This document shows positions 36,901 to 50,700 of a stretch of 64,000 nucleotides of DNA, piece after piece; position 1 is the stretch's first letter; every line of letters begins with the position of its first letter. The notes beneath the pieces were generated by a model. It did no database searches. It saw only the letters and a program-made list of their open reading frames with translations, and had not been told where the DNA came from. The stretch comes from Dryococelus australis (Eukaryota > Arthropoda > Insecta > Phasmatodea > Phasmatidae). The translations under genes and the position numbers were made by a program. The DNA lies in contig CM056994.1 of the NCBI GenBank assembly GCA_029891345.1, positions 63,101,251 through 63,165,250 of the forward strand, in the 5' to 3' direction.

Positions 36901-39155
36901 AAAACATTTATTTTTAATTTTACCCAAAAATATTTTAGTGGTATCTCAGAATCTGTGTAACATTTCAGCCGTGCCAGATGGCATCGATCAAATTGTTAGC
37001 CCATTAGTTGAGTCATATCAGAAAATGAGACTTGAGTTTGTAGATAAAGGCACCATTATAAAAATTATATAATGAAATGAGCTGGAAGGACAGTTATAGT
37101 GAGTTTATTAATCATATATATAGTTAATTCATATTCCATGGCAGCAACATGAAACACTTCACAATATAACAAGCAAGAGGAGAATCAAGAGCAGAATTGC
37201 AGTAACATTTAATGTCAGATTCAAAACACTTGCATCATGATGAAATTTATAAAGACAGGAGGAATATTCCCTGTTTGCAACCTTAACAACCCGTTATACA
37301 TCTGGAAAGAATTTAGTAATACTGTAACTTAAAACCTTCTGTCTGACTAAAAGTTAGAAAGGAAAATAAATCACAGGGTTGGCTGATGTGTTACTTCTTA
37401 ACTTGGTGAAAATTTATTAACTTCCTGTTACCTGGTGATCGTCATGTCCAACCTTGGTACATACAAATATCTGCACTATGTCATTGAAATGGCCCGATTG
37501 GGGCATCACATGATGCAGTCATGACTAACTTAAGCAAAAAATACTACTGCATCTCTGAAACCTTCACCATACTTGTGTGAACCTTATCACGTCTACCTTC
37601 TCATTGTAACTATATTGCTGCATTTTCAGAGTTTACTGGCAAAGGAAAAGTAAATCTCCTATGGAGTCTCGGCTCTCAAGACTATGCTGTTAAGAGTCGC
37701 CCAAATCTCTTCACTCACTTCTAGAAAGTCCTGATGACGTGATGCACCCTTGGTAACAGCATGACAGGAGCAGCATCCACACCCTCCTTGGTGAAGCATT
37801 ACAGCCACCACCTTGTACTATATTGCTTCGGAAACATTCAGTTTACAAATATCAATAATCTAATGTTGCTACGTGGTTATTGCACATTGTCACTCAGTAA
37901 GTTTGCTCTCTCTGTATGCCTTTTACAACTTCATATTAATGGTAAATACAAATTATTACATTAATTTTATGAACAGAAATTAACCATTTTAAAACAATCA
38001 TCTTAATAGGTATACTTAGGATTTAACTATTGCCCACCCCTAGCAGAGAGACAGGACTTAAGGGTAGGCTGGAACAGAACCTTATAAATGGGGATGGGGG
38101 CAGAACTTGTCAATAACAGATTCATCAATCATCACAGTTGTTACCTCTGTGGCTGCATTACCCCGGGGCATGCTCATGTTCTGCATCTCTGCATATGGAG
38201 GAGGGAAGAGACCCATAAGGCAGTAACCTCTGTCCTCCCATCACCGCACAGCAGACACCACTCCATCTCCACAGTACTGACTTTGGAAGGAGAAGGGGGT
38301 AGGGATCACATTCACCCAGTTTGCAACCTCCCTTGTCTAAAACACCTTTAACCAAAGTTCACACATGTAGTTCTTCTCTTTACCCTTAACCTAGAGAGGT
38401 TTTGTTTCTACAATTATGAACTAGTGTGTCTAAAAATAAACTAAAATAAGTTCTTTATCTATTCTTAAACACATGAGGGCATCCACATAGTGTTATGTTC
38501 CTCGGTTGAAGACCATAAACGTTGAATATATAAGGGATAGGAAGTGGAAGAGGGTGAATTAAATGATAACTAAATTACTTAAAGATGGTCTAGAGCCAAA
38601 CCTTTTACAATTACAACAAAGTCTTATTGGATAGAAGCCACTGGAATGAAGGGAAGAAGGAGTTCAGAATGATTACGTTAATTCATGGCTGGAAAGGGCT
38701 CACCAGGTCTTGCACCATGGACCCTCTGGCTCCGCCGCCGCTTGAACCCCTGGCCTCGCTGCTCGCTGCCACACCGCAGACTGTGACTGCCTGGACCTCG
38801 TGGCCCCGTACACACTTCTCACCCCACCACGTGTGTTAGTGACGTACAAAGTTATGATTGGTCCTTGTCGTGCCCCATGGGTGGAGTTTGCTGAAGGATT
38901 GTTATGCTTACTTCAAAGTTTACTTAGTTTGCCAGACCTACATATTCAGTTGTCCTCTGCTTATTTCTTTGGTACTTTACTAGTAGCAATTCTGATTCCA
39001 TGTTTGGCTTTTGTGTTTTAGAAACTGATATGTGTCCTCGGTTGCTTGTTTGCGATGTAAACAGGAGTTTTTAGAAACAGGGCGCACAACGGGGTTCTCG
39101 TAACAATAGGCTGCCCTACTTCTGCCAGCTGCTTAGTCTTGTAAAAGTATTAAAT
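33946..39155. other. Intron 2 DNA, no gene seen
   Basis: More than 5 kb of SCYL2 intron 2 without a supportable gene. A short CT microsatellite lies near 34586-34600. A GC-rich patch at 38700-38830, with open frames on the + strand, lacks splice sites or family motifs and is left unassigned. Confidence 0.45.
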
Positions 39156-39431
39156 GTTATTACATGTGAGTGAGTGAAGAGATTTGGATGGCTCTTAACA
39201 GCAAGGTTGCGAGAGCTGATAAAGGTAATTGACGTGAGTATGGAGCAGCGCCGGAGTGAAGGGGTGGGGGAAACGGTAGATCCCCGAGAAAACCCGCCGA
39301 CCAATGGCATCGTCCAGAGTGATTCCCACATGCAAAAATCCAGGAGCACCTGGCTGGGGATTGAACCCAGTTCACCTGGGTAGGAAGCTAGCAGACTAAC
39401 TGCTCAGCCAACACAGTCCCGTTATTACATG
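39156..39431 (-). mobile_element. tRNA-derived SINE with perfect 11-bp target duplication
   Basis: The SINE body is 39167-39420, read on the - strand. It begins GGGACTGTGTTGGCTGAGCA, which contains an A box (TTGGCTGAGCAG), followed about 35 bp later by a B box (GGTTCAATCCCC). The tRNA-like head covers about 75 bp. The body contains TTTTGCATGTGGGAATC and GTTTCCCCCACC, and the tail is a CACT-type simple repeat rather than poly(A). GTTATTACATG occurs at 39156-39166 and again at 39421-39431, exactly flanking the body, which shows insertion by target-primed reverse transcription. The element is fairly young, since the duplication is unchanged. Confidence 0.92.
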
Positions 39432-40319
39432 AAAATTCTTACTTCCTACTTTACCAAAAAAGATTACCATAATAAATTGTTCACGAATTACGACCAACAA
39501 ACGCAGTAAAGCCATACCAGCTTTCTTTTTGTATAACTTCTTAGCATTATTTAATTCTCTGTTACGCACCTAACCTATGCAGTTCCTGAAATTCACAATA
39601 AAAAAAATTCGTAAAATAATTAAACCATCATATTTTATTTATTACATTACATCTCCACAAAACAAAAATTAATTTATTAATGAAAACATTGTAACTGTAC
39701 ACCTACATCTATTGCTTTCATAAAAATTCTAACAAGATAAACTTTCTTACATTTTAATACACTGTGCAAATATTTGAGTATTTTTTTCTAATCAACACAG
39801 GAGAAATTTCTTTAACATTAAATTTTGTCTAAAGGAAAGTCAATTACAATTGTTTTAAATTTTTACTATTTTTAGTGTAAGTGTTCTTACTTTCTCAGCG
39901 GCTACTATAGTGCCTTTAGTCCCTTCTATGTGCTACTAAAATAAAGGACCAAACTGTAACAAAAATAAAAAGTACGGTCTTAGACTCACAGTGACTTGTT
40001 TCTGCATCTCATCCACTCAAGAAAGATGGAAACAACATCTCCTACTGCAAGGCCTTTATCAGCCTGGCTGCAAAGAAACGCAAGGTTTTGCAAACAAACA
40101 CACTTCAAAAATTGACCAATTTCTCTAGCCCTATAGGGTAACATTCATATCTTAGCTATAGAAGGTGCTGGTCTGAGGTCATTTCTCTCTGGTGATGAGC
40201 AGGGTTCCACCTATGAATACATGCTCCCTCAGCATGGTTTTGCTTCAGCTTAGGCGGTTGTAATACAGAGAGTGAAACTCCCCCAGTGACACATCACTAC
40301 CACACACACACATTGACAC

Positions 40320-42250
40320 TGTCGGGTGAGTCACGAGACGAACAATGACACAAATACTTAACTGATAATTTGGACGCCAGTAGTGCTTCCCAATCACCAC
40401 ACTATTGAGATTCAGGGCTGCTGTGGGTTCTGTGAGTCCGTCTCACCCGTGCGTACTTACAAACACGTAGATAATACTAAACATTTACTAAACATCACTG
40501 GAAATATACACTTAATAAAATATATGTGGCTAGGACACTGTTACAATAAAATGAAAGAGGTAAGTTCACTGTGAGAATTATTTTTATTGTTACTATGCAT
40601 ACACATCAACGTGCCAATGAAATTATGATAATCTCGGTCATGACTAGCCAATTCCGCTTGGGTGCTCCCCAGCCTGCAATTACTCTAACACACATCTAGA
40701 TGGATGATCTTACAGAGGGTTGTGAAAGCACAGCTTTTACAAGGGAAGAGGGCCGACAGCCGCTAGGGTGGACTTATGGTTTGTCCCTGAAGACAGGGCA
40801 CTGAATTACAAATGAAACCCCTGATAAAACATATTAATACATGTGATTACACAACATCACTAACACAAACTCGTCGGGGCTAGCCTTCCAGCACGTGAGT
40901 AGTGTGGTGATGGCCTATACACAGAGCCGGCTAGGACGGGAATAATTACAGTGTACACTCATTACAAAATTACCTAAACCCTCAAAAACTCATGAAACAA
41001 GATGGGACACGATGAATATTCACAACAAACACACATGTGTGAAAACAAGCTTAAATGGCACGGATTGCGCTGGATGAAGTTCGTAGCGGACCACGTGGTG
41101 GAGGTGAAATTACAATATTTCGGCATGGAAACGGCTAATTAAAGTGAAACAAAATATTATTCTCGCTGAGAAAATTATTCTCTTTACGAGTGAGGTGGTT
41201 ACAGGCTTGTAACGTGCCTTGATAGCAGTAAAATCAAACATTAACATGACCGCGTGGTCAAGTACAAAAGCATCAATTTACGTGAAATTACACGGAACCC
41301 TGACAAAAATCTAACATAGAACCCTTAATAAAATATTGCACATACAATGTTACATAAATAAGCTCTCAAATGCAACAATGGCGTATACAGTCGGCCACGT
41401 GGTTATACGTGATGTTGCCGTAAAATATTCAAACAATAAAAATTACACTCAAATACATATAAAAACAAAGCCCTTAAAATTGCACGTAGCAGTAATGCAG
41501 AAGTTACAATGAAATGTCATAAACATAGGCGGATGGTGCCTGATTCAAGTTGTGCTGGACCTCTCCAACATCTTTCTCTTCCTTCTCCTCGATTAAGTTA
41601 AAAATTCCGTAAGAGCGCAATAAATTAATAAAGCGGAAGCATAATGCTGGGGAAAATGTCTGGCAAAAACGCACGCAAGCAAACGTTAACCGGTAAACTA
41701 AATTGACTATGGAAATCTAAATCAGTGAACAAAAGTTGTAATGCGTACATGACAGTGTCTTATCTCGCCAGCTCTCCTCGACAGCCTGTTCAGAGACAAG
41801 CGTCGCACGGACCTACCATGGCCGCCTACGGGGTTCACATAAGCGGAAGTGCTATGCACGCAGAGTAAAATATGATATTATTGAAAATAAAATGGCACAA
41901 ATTAAATAAAATTTTGTTTTACATTTCTATAATTTTCTTATGAATTTTCATATAATTTTAGTGTTTCTTTATGACAGCGTTCATGCTGGAATGTTAGTGT
42001 TCTTAATCTCGGTGCCACAGGCACTTTGAATTTATTACCACACAATTTAAAATTAACATCAAACACTTTAAAACATTTTAAGACATATTAAACCCTGCAA
42101 ATACAATATAACACATTTTACACTGAAAAATAATATTTATGTTGGAGTTCAGAATGATTATTGGCCTCTTTGCGCACGTGCGGGACACGTGAAACATGCG
42201 TGGTGAGCGCCGTCATGGGCTCTAGTGCCACTGGCTGTTAGCCAGCATCA
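40320..42250 (+). mobile_element. 1.9-kb LTR-like repeat, copy C
   Basis: Begins TGTCGGGTGAGTCACGAGAC and ends GGCTGTTAGCCAGCATCA, giving TG...CA ends. It matches copy A (inverse orientation) and copy B end to end. Shared markers are GAGTCCGTCTCACCCG, GCCGGCTAGGACGG, GCGGAAGCATAATGCTGGGG and GTGAGCGCCGTCATGG. No coding frame is conserved. Best read as a solo LTR. Lies in SCYL2 intron 2. Confidence 0.68.
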
Positions 42251-43619
42251 ACATGTGCACACATGCTCACACACACACTTATGCACACATGCACATGCAT
42301 GTCGTCCGGGGGCTCTTACTGGGATAGGAGTTTCTTGTTTGGACCCTTGTACAGTCAAGCGAGTCAAGTATGTGGGGTCATTAAATCGACCAGCAATGAC
42401 TCAGTAACTAGCGAGTGGGGTCCGTGAGCTTTGGTACAGTGGAGAGTGAGACAGACTGGCGGGACTGTGGGAAAGTGGAACTCAATGCATGATTGAGAGA
42501 CATGTGGTATTATGGTAATAGATAGTGTGATTTTATATGTGTAAAAAATAATTGCAGATTAAGTGATTGTAGTAAGTATTGACAGTTATAAGGACTTGAA
42601 TTAGAATTATGATTGGCTAATGCTAACACTTATTGAGAATAATAATTGTTAATAGTAGAGATAGATAGTTTAATGTAGTAAATAATAGTTTTGTGTGGCA
42701 TAGCAGAGTCATCTATTTCCCTGGTCACCTTAAAGTGACCCACAATACAGCCATGCCTGACCTCCATACTAGTACAACAGGATAGCCTTCGTGGGCCGCC
42801 ATGAATAAGGATTGAGAAAAATTTAATCAGCATGTAAGAGTATTCAGCTGATCCATGACGCAGGTGACCCATTCCGAGCCCCAACCTTGTACTGCGGTAT
42901 GCCGTCAAGAGACACGTGTGATCGGGCCGAGCCACTATCCATCCTCTGCTGACTATCCAGGCCATTACCAGAGTTGTGCGCCACTCACTGCATCAAGCCT
43001 TCGCTGGGTAGGGAGCCCTCTAGTTCTCTTACAGCATGTGGGGTTATGGATCATGAACTCCCCAGGTGAGTTCTCCTTGGGTGAAGAAGGCATTGGGGTT
43101 CTTAAAGTGTTGGGGCAGTACAATACCTTAGCATCACAGCCTGGTAACCTACACATTACCAAAGATTGGGAATTTTGTGTGTTCATTAGGCAGCAATCTA
43201 GATTCCACAATCTTTTGTGTACTCAATCCTCAGTCAGTTGTCTATTGGCTGATGGTCCAGTTTTACTCCAGACCAGGTAGCATGGTATTCTGTCATTGTT
43301 TTCTTGCAGGTTAGTTATTGGCTCATATGTGTCCAGGGTATTTCTTACAAACTGGTCCAATTGAATAAGGAAGTCAAATATACATGTGTTTGAAGATTAA
43401 CTTCTCAAATGAATTCACTATATTTCCATGTCTCTACTCATGACTAGAAGGGGTGCTGAAGTGACAGACTTTTCAGTTCTGCATAAACTCTCTTCACCAG
43501 TCAGTGACCAAAGGCTCCTCGAGTTGGGGCTTCTCCTAGGTTTAAGCAAATTGGGGTATGTTGGGGAGTTGCCCATCTCTCCACCTTCCTCACAGGTAGA
43601 AAGGGGTATCTGCTCTGAT
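42251..43619. other. Intron 2 DNA, no supportable gene
   Basis: Begins with an ACAC/CACATG simple repeat (42251-42300). An open frame of 141 codons at 42855-43280 (+) has no recognisable motif or splice context and is not called a gene. Confidence 0.4.
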
Positions 43620-44025
43620 CATGGTTGCCACTTGTCTGGAAAACAGGGTAATGTCAGGGAATTTTAAAAAGTCAGGGAAATCTGGAAAATTACAGGGAAG
43701 TTTAAGGGGATTTCGAACAAATTAGCTAAGTGTCAGGGAATTCGGAGATATGCATGCTGTATTGGGCAGTTCTTATGTCAGTTGTGCACCGCCACCAGAA
43801 ATATATAAAATGGTTTTAGTGATTGTGGACAAAATGCCTAGTTATTATTTTTTTTTGTAATTTTGTAAGATAAGAAAAGTATTTTGTTGTAAAAATGTGT
43901 TATAATGAAAAGAAGCCAATCCGTACAGAAAAAAAAAACCAGCAAAAGGTCAGGGGAAAAATTATTTTTCTCAGAAAATCAGGGAAACATCACAAATTTT
44001 CCAATGGAAAAAAGGTGTAACCCTG
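43620..44025. mobile_element. 406-bp hAT-like MITE
   Basis: The ends are CATGGTTGCCACTT and, from the right, CAGGGTTACACCTT. TCTGAT directly abuts both ends (43614-43619 and 44026-44031), probably the remains of an 8-bp target duplication. The interior repeats GTCAGGGAA and TCAGGGAAA words. No transposase. It lies 240 bp upstream of SCYL2 coding exon 3. Confidence 0.7.
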
Positions 44026-44262
44026 TCTGATGAACAGACAGATGATACCTAGGAATGTTCACTTGGCAGGACGTTGTATTAACTAGCGCTCTGGCTGTTT
44101 GACCACAGGACACTATTCTGTAATGAAGTTGGCAGTTTATTAACTAAGAAATTGTCTTGATGATTTTTTTTTTTTTGTTAATTGGTGCCTGGAGTTGATA
44201 AGTTGAATATCAACATTTTTGGGAGTCTTTGTGAGTAATTCTTTTACTTTACTTGTCTGCAG

Positions 44263-44407
44263 AGAATCTCTGGCATTTGCCACGGAGCCAGTGTTTGCCA
44301 GTCTGGCGAACATACTGGGAGCAACAGAAAATATGCCACCCCCTCTACCCCCACAACTTAACAAATACAAGCTGTTTGAAGTGGAGATCAAGTATGGCCT
44401 TTTACAG
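44263..44407 (+). CDS. SCYL2: SCYL2 coding exon 3 (hinge region)
   Basis: 145 bp. The acceptor follows CTTGTCTGCAG (AG at 44261-44262) and the donor GTTGGT begins at 44408. The first base completes the Arg codon from exon 2, followed by 48 residues: ESLAFATEPVFASLANILGA, TENMPPPLPPQLNKYKLFEV and EIKYGLLQ. FATEPVFASLAN and E.KYGLLQ are SCYL2 signatures covering the hinge and the start of the C-lobe of the kinase-like fold. The exon ends in phase 0. Intron 3 is only 183 bp, in contrast to its 16-21 kb neighbours. Confidence 0.95.
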
Positions 44408-44590
44408 GTTGGTATCAGTGGCACAGACATAATGACTTATATGAGATGTGTGTACTAAAAGAAGTAAAGCTTCCTTAGCAGCATTTAGTTTTATTTTAAG
44501 TATTAAAAAAATGAAGAATACTTTCAAAATTTTGTATTTATGTTATGTGTTTACTACTGCATAAGTCACATAAGTCAATGTGTTTGCAAG

Positions 44591-44740
44591 ATTGGTGAAG
44601 GCTTGGCATTCCTGCACAATGATGTGAAGTTGCTGCACCACAACCTGTGCCCAGAAGTGATTGTGGTGAATCAGCAAGGTGCATGGAAGATATTTGGCTT
44701 TGATTTCTGTCAACACAACCAGAGTACACAGGATGCCCAG
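44591..44740 (+). CDS. SCYL2: SCYL2 coding exon 4 (degenerate catalytic loop)
   Basis: 150 bp, 50 residues, phase 0 at both ends. The acceptor AG is at 44589-44590 and the donor GTAATT starts at 44741. It encodes IGEGLAFLHNDVKLLHHNLC, PEVIVVNQQGAWKIFGFDFC and QHNQSTQDAQ. Where an active kinase has HRD, this has HHN, and where DFG is expected it has GFD; both losses are shared by known SCYL2 proteins, so the protein is a pseudokinase rather than a decaying enzyme. GAWKI.GFDFC is a strong family mark. Confidence 0.95.
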
Positions 44741-47700
44741 GTAATTTAATGTACAGACATTTGTTTTGGAATATTTGGATGCATACTCTAGAAGATGTAC
44801 ATGGTTTATTTATTATAGAAGTGATGTATAGTAATGTGCTACTTATGTGGGTAGCTATGAAAATAGTTTTGAGGAAGGAGGGTGGTATAACAGTATGATT
44901 GCAAAGGAAAAGCCATTTCTCAGTAACAGAGGACCCATGATGATGTCTGCTTGTGAACAATTTAATTTTTGTATTCCTACCCCTGAATGTGAAGTTTGTG
45001 ACTTTGTTGAAGTGCACTGCACACTAGTTCTTAAACTTATTCTTTAATTGCTTTAATTTGTATTCCATTAGAATTGTGTGTTGGCATGTAAGGACTCACA
45101 CATTATTTTCTAGGGTGTATGAAAGGTTGTTAATAGTTTACGTATCCATTGTGTTCATGCATGTGCTGCTCACCACTTACCCAATCAATGTCTTGTTTGG
45201 AAGCAACAGTCCACCATTTTACATCAATGATAACTTTGTACAGTGTAACCTATATCCATCGTTTGTCAAAAGACTGCTAACAAATTTCAGTATTTTCGGA
45301 CAGTCGTTGGATTGACATGTAGATGAACAAGAAACAAAAACTAACCTAGTTTAACTTCATATTGAACATATTGATATGCCTAATGCATTAACTACCTTTC
45401 AAGTTCAACTGATAAAGTAACATTATAAATGAGAATCTTTAAAAGCAGTCATACTTCATGAATAAGATATCTAACTCAACTCATTAACATAACTAAAATA
45501 TAGTAGTAAATGTAAGCTGTTATGTTGTTGAGTTATTCTGATACAAAACAGACACTTGAAAAGCAATTTTAAATTCTATAAAACAATACAGTGTTTAAGA
45601 CTCGCCTATCTGTACATGATTAAAATGGTAGTGTCAGTTGTTTCACAAAATACTACTCTCCTTAGAATGTTCAATCATTGTTCAAGTGTTCTCACATATT
45701 TTTGTTTAATTTGCTGAGCCGTGCTCAGTTTTTTAAAATACACCACAAAAACAATCCACTTTAATTTTCTCTGATGTATGTAGCCTACGTCCAGTTCTTG
45801 AAGTTCACAAATATTAAAGCAGCATTGCGTGGCAAGTAATTTTCTCCAGAATATGGCACCACTGTGTCTTATGGCTGTTATCTATGAGACTGCTGTGTAA
45901 ACAGTGATTATTTTAATTGCCATACCTTGATGCCTCACCTGCGGAATAGAGTTTATCGGTGTCCAGCATCAAAGACTCCACCCCCCGCCCCAACCTCCCT
46001 TTTAACATATGGGGTAGCAGGCATCATTTTGACGTGGAGGAAGGGGTCTGAGCTCTGGGCATGGGGTGGAGCACTGCTCGAAGCAGGGTGTGTATAAACC
46101 CTGGTAGGAGTGTAGCTAGTTGAGGTAGAACACTGAGATTGGAGCTCCAAGCATCACAGTGGGGCCCGTTAACTGGCTGTGGACCTCTTGGCTTGGGGGG
46201 GGGGGGTGGCAAGACAGCATGTGGAACCTTTAAAGAAGGCATAAGAATATATCTGTGCTCCCTTTTGAAATACTGGCAGTGACTGCCCTATGATGTGCAA
46301 TTTCTTCCCTTTTCCAGGAGTACATCCTGCTGGTCCTATATGCAATTCCCATCAGGCCTCCAACCAATGACATAGCCTGTGTAGCCTCTTTCGTATGCCC
46401 AGCCTGATGGTGAGGCATAAAGACAGGAGACAGAATAGATGTGGGCGATAGTGGTAGTGGTGATAGTAGGAGGTGACATGGCTTGATGTGACAAGTTAAG
46501 AGGGAACCTACTGTTGGTGGAAGAGCCTGGGAGACCTCCTGAAGGGAAGGATTTTACTCGCAGTGCATTTCCTGGATAGAACATATCCCCATTCTTTGTT
46601 TATCGGAGAGGGTGGTACGTTGCTGGCAACTCTAAGGTTTGCCTACTATTGGGTTCTTGCGAGTACATTGGCTGGGTGGGATGTTGCTGGCAGACCTAAG
46701 CGCACTACAAGAAGGAACAACAGCAGGATTAATGCTGCTTTTGTGTTGCTCAGTAAGACAGGACATCGCTATAAGACTCAAGCAACATGTGGAGACAGAG
46801 CATCTTCATCTATATGCATGTGGGGCAAGAAGAGGGAGAGGGGGAAGGCATGTGCCCCCTCCTGGAAGGTGTACAGCAACAGAGTCTCAGGGTTTTCTGA
46901 GAAATGCAGGAGCATTCGGTCACATGTACAAAACATACGCCAATTCCACAATAATGTTGCTCATGATTGAAGATTGAGGTATAAAAAATATAAGAGTTCA
47001 TAGCTTGATAATGATTAGGACGCTTGGGAGTGTGAACCAAATACAAAAATATATTTCGGTTTCAGTTGTATTTTTCATGAGCGCACAATTTTTTACATTA
47101 CCCTTCCCCAAACTATATACATTGGTACAAATTTGCCAAAAATATACAATAATCTAGGAACAAGAATAAATTTTTACAATACTGTATAACAGTTTCCCCA
47201 ATACTCATAACATACACTATCAATATTAAAATTTGCCTTTAAACAATCTTACTAAAGTTAGTATCATAGAACAATTACACTGAATCATAATTTTAGGCAC
47301 GATAAAAACAAAGGTGCCATAAACCCTCCATTAAAAGTTACAAATTTTCCCCTTAGTTCCCTGTTTTATTAAAATGTTTTACAAAAACTCATCCAAATAA
47401 GTATAGGGAATGCTTTCACAAACTTACAAAAGTTAATGCAGACAGGAGTACTTAACTTTTTGTACCATTAAATATCCTAAGATTAAACCCTACATTAAAA
47501 AAATACAATTAATATTTTTCCCTCTTTAAAATTTCCAGTTATGCTTTCCTTATTGAAGAGACCATATTGTGTGACCTCTCCAGAGTGTCCGTCGCCATCG
47601 TGTTTGAGATGCGTTATGTACTCGGGATCTGCCACAGCCATCATTGCATCCAACATGGAGGAACCTCCTAGAAACCGCAGTAGTACTCCATCCAATAAAT

Positions 47701-50700
47701 TTGAAGTGTTCCATTAACTTAACATGATGACATAGAGCATGTGACCACCCAGCCACAGGAAGAAGCCAAGGCGAGAGTGGAGAATGAGGATGGCAGCGTA
47801 CCCAGTATTGCATGAAGCAGCTCACAAGGCTGCCACATGATGCAGACATCATGCAAACAGCAATGTCAAATGCCGACCCCAAGGTGGTGGACACCAGGAC
47901 TTTTCATTTTTCATATACATAAGTGGTTCCAATACGTGCCCAGGCAGATGTCATGAAGGTAATGTAACTCCATTACAGAGTGTGTCTGTACAGCATTAGG
48001 CCAAAGAGGAAGGAAGCAGAAAACAGGGTGAGAAGAATGAAGACTGAGAGTATCAAATGCAGCCGAATCGGAATATCTATTTATTTCTTTGACAATAGAA
48101 TACACTTATCTAGCCTGTACCCTGATTGAAGCCTGAAGAACCAAACTGAGGCTGCCAACAAAAGGCGTGGGACAGTCTTTGGAAGACGCACTTGCACGTG
48201 TGGTAGGGTAACCCAAGTTTGTTGGTACTCGCACTCATGCGCAATGAATAATAGGGTGCTATCGAGAGCAGTGAGATGCAAACCGTAGCTAAGCAGATGT
48301 TGAATACTTTGGTACACATCCAGGCAGAGGTACAAGAGTTGCGTGAATCAGCCCTGAACAATTTTTTCTATAATGGTATGTCCCCAAATTCCACTACGCC
48401 AGCGTGAGCACTTTCTCAGTTCTGTGTGCCCTTCGGCATGCATGTTAGTAGCTAAGACGGTTGGAGAATAAGATGCATATCAGGACAATCCCTACACGCC
48501 TTAAATTGGGTTTAATTATCAAAATTGGGCGCATGCATCATGGTTGAGCAAAGTTGTCTGGTGCCATGGCTGCAATTGTAACCATGGACACACCCCGAAA
48601 GAAGAAGGGTCTAGATGGAAAAGTATACTAAACCAGGCAAAGTAGTGAGGGCCTGGGAAAATCTATGCGACAGTTGCATAGGATAAATGTTATTTCCTTA
48701 ATTGGATTAGAGCTGGAGAAAGTAGGGTGTTTGTTAGTTCGCGAGATAAATTTTGTGAGGTTAATGAGTTGTTATATGAAATATGTCGAGCCGTTGCTGG
48801 AATGTTTCCGGGGTCGTACCACAGTAGATGGCCCTGGAGGTAGGGGACAGAACTGCACCACCCACCTGCAGATGCCAGTCATCTCTCTAGAACCAGAAGA
48901 AAAGGTCAGTTTCCAGGTAAAAAATAGGAGAATTTAGGAAGAGGAAAGGGTTGGTGGGAGCGATCTAATGAAATGAAATTACCTAGTCCGATATTTTGCT
49001 TGCAGCCATATGTGATAATGTATGTTGTGTGTTGTGTGTGTTAGTGTATGTTAGTTGTTGGTGTTCCCCTTCACAACCCCCACCAGCTACTGCAGAGAGC
49101 ACACTATGCCACAAGCCTCTGCAGTTATTGGCTGGTTGACTGACCAGAGGCCACCTTGTAATCGGCAGTGGCGACGGACCATACTGATGCAATTCCCTTT
49201 CTCGGGAGCCCCTACAATAAAACTACAGCTACATAACCAAGATTACTTATCTTTTTGATAGCCTACATGATATATGGCCACCTCAGGCTCCTCGAGCCTG
49301 CCTGCTACGACTGCATGGACTGCTACGACTCTGCTCTTCTTTGACTTTGCTTCTCCATGTGTGACTCCCTTGAGTGCCCACCCGATAGTTACAGTCCTAC
49401 CTCTCCCTACCACGACTTTAAAAAAAATACTTAGCTCCACAGCTGGATTCCAAACAACAAAGTCACGCCTGGTGTCATAGCTCGCATCACCTGACCTTCA
49501 GCCAATCACAATCTGTCCTCGAATACGTGTGGCGGCCGCAAACGCATTCCCCGGTCCTCTGAGCTACCACACTCAGTTCGCTGCCTGCAAACACGACTTC
49601 TCCTCTCTTCCCCTTACGGGACCACAATATCACAGCTGTCAACTTGAAAACATTCCCGTCTGCTGACGGCTCCGGGAACTTACAGCACACATGCACAACA
49701 AAAACAGTTTGTAATCACCACAGCACGACACAAAACAAGTCAAGATAATGATGACGGTGACTTTACTGGTAGCACCGGAGAAGGTGAACTCGCACAACTG
49801 CGGCCGGTACCAAGAGTGCTGAGACTGACTTCAGCTCGACACTAAAGGTAAATATTTGCTGTAGCAGCTCTGGAACCATCTGTTGCATGTCTAAGGAAGA
49901 TTCCCGATAATACAAAGTAAACGACCTAACAGCCTTACATCCAATACATCCAAATGCCTTTTTAAAATAATTAAAACCCAGCCTAAACAAAATAAAACTA
50001 TAAGACCTGAACCTTGCACAAGAAGTAAAAAGAATTATAGATGACTTTCATTACAAACAAGTTAATGCCCTTGTATGAAAAAAATAATAATTAACAAGAA
50101 TTTTAATAAAAGTTATAACAAATTAAAATCCAAACAAAACACGACTACTGAATTAAGGGCAAAAAGTCCTTAAACCCTAACACCAAAAATGAAGCAAAAT
50201 GACTTTCCAAAATTACAAACAAAAACCCAATTTTAAATTAAAATTATTAAATAATTACCAAGACAACTGTAAAGAAAGGACTCACATCTTGAACTGAACC
50301 TGAAAGTTCAAACATGACAGCACAATTCCAACTAAATCACAGTTTTATTAATGAAGATATATATATTTTTTTTCTTGTTAAAATAACGACACTTTCATAA
50401 CATTGGCAAGGTATTTAAACATAGTGTCACTAGACAATCAGACATTACCGGTCATTTGTTTACAAACCACCCTGAATTACTATAATGTGGCAGAAGCACA
50501 GCAGAACAATGCCTAGATAGTGGCAAAATATTTCAACCAACGACTACAAGGTCGTGGAAGAAAATAAAGATAACAAAATTCCAAAAGCTGGTTACTTTCT
50601 CTTGCATTCTCATATACATGCCGAATCATTTAATACCATGAATTACACTCCTGAAGGTTAACACCTTTAAAACCTTAAAAACCTATGATCACATGACTTA

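Noticed and set aside
38627..39021. GC-rich patch with MDPLAPPPLEPLASLL-like frame
   Set aside because: No splice sites, no family match and no conserved neighbour. The composition alone is not enough.
42855..43280. 141-codon open frame on the + strand
   Set aside because: No domain, codon pattern or splice context. Overlapping frames on the other strand are nearly as long.
44538..45017. 159-codon open frame on the - strand across SCYL2 exon 4
   Set aside because: It is the complement of the conserved exon and nearby intron. It has no motif of its own.
46563..46977. Overlapping frames of 112-135 codons
   Set aside because: Two frames on the + strand and one on the - strand overlap without motifs; typical of chance frames in moderately GC-rich DNA.
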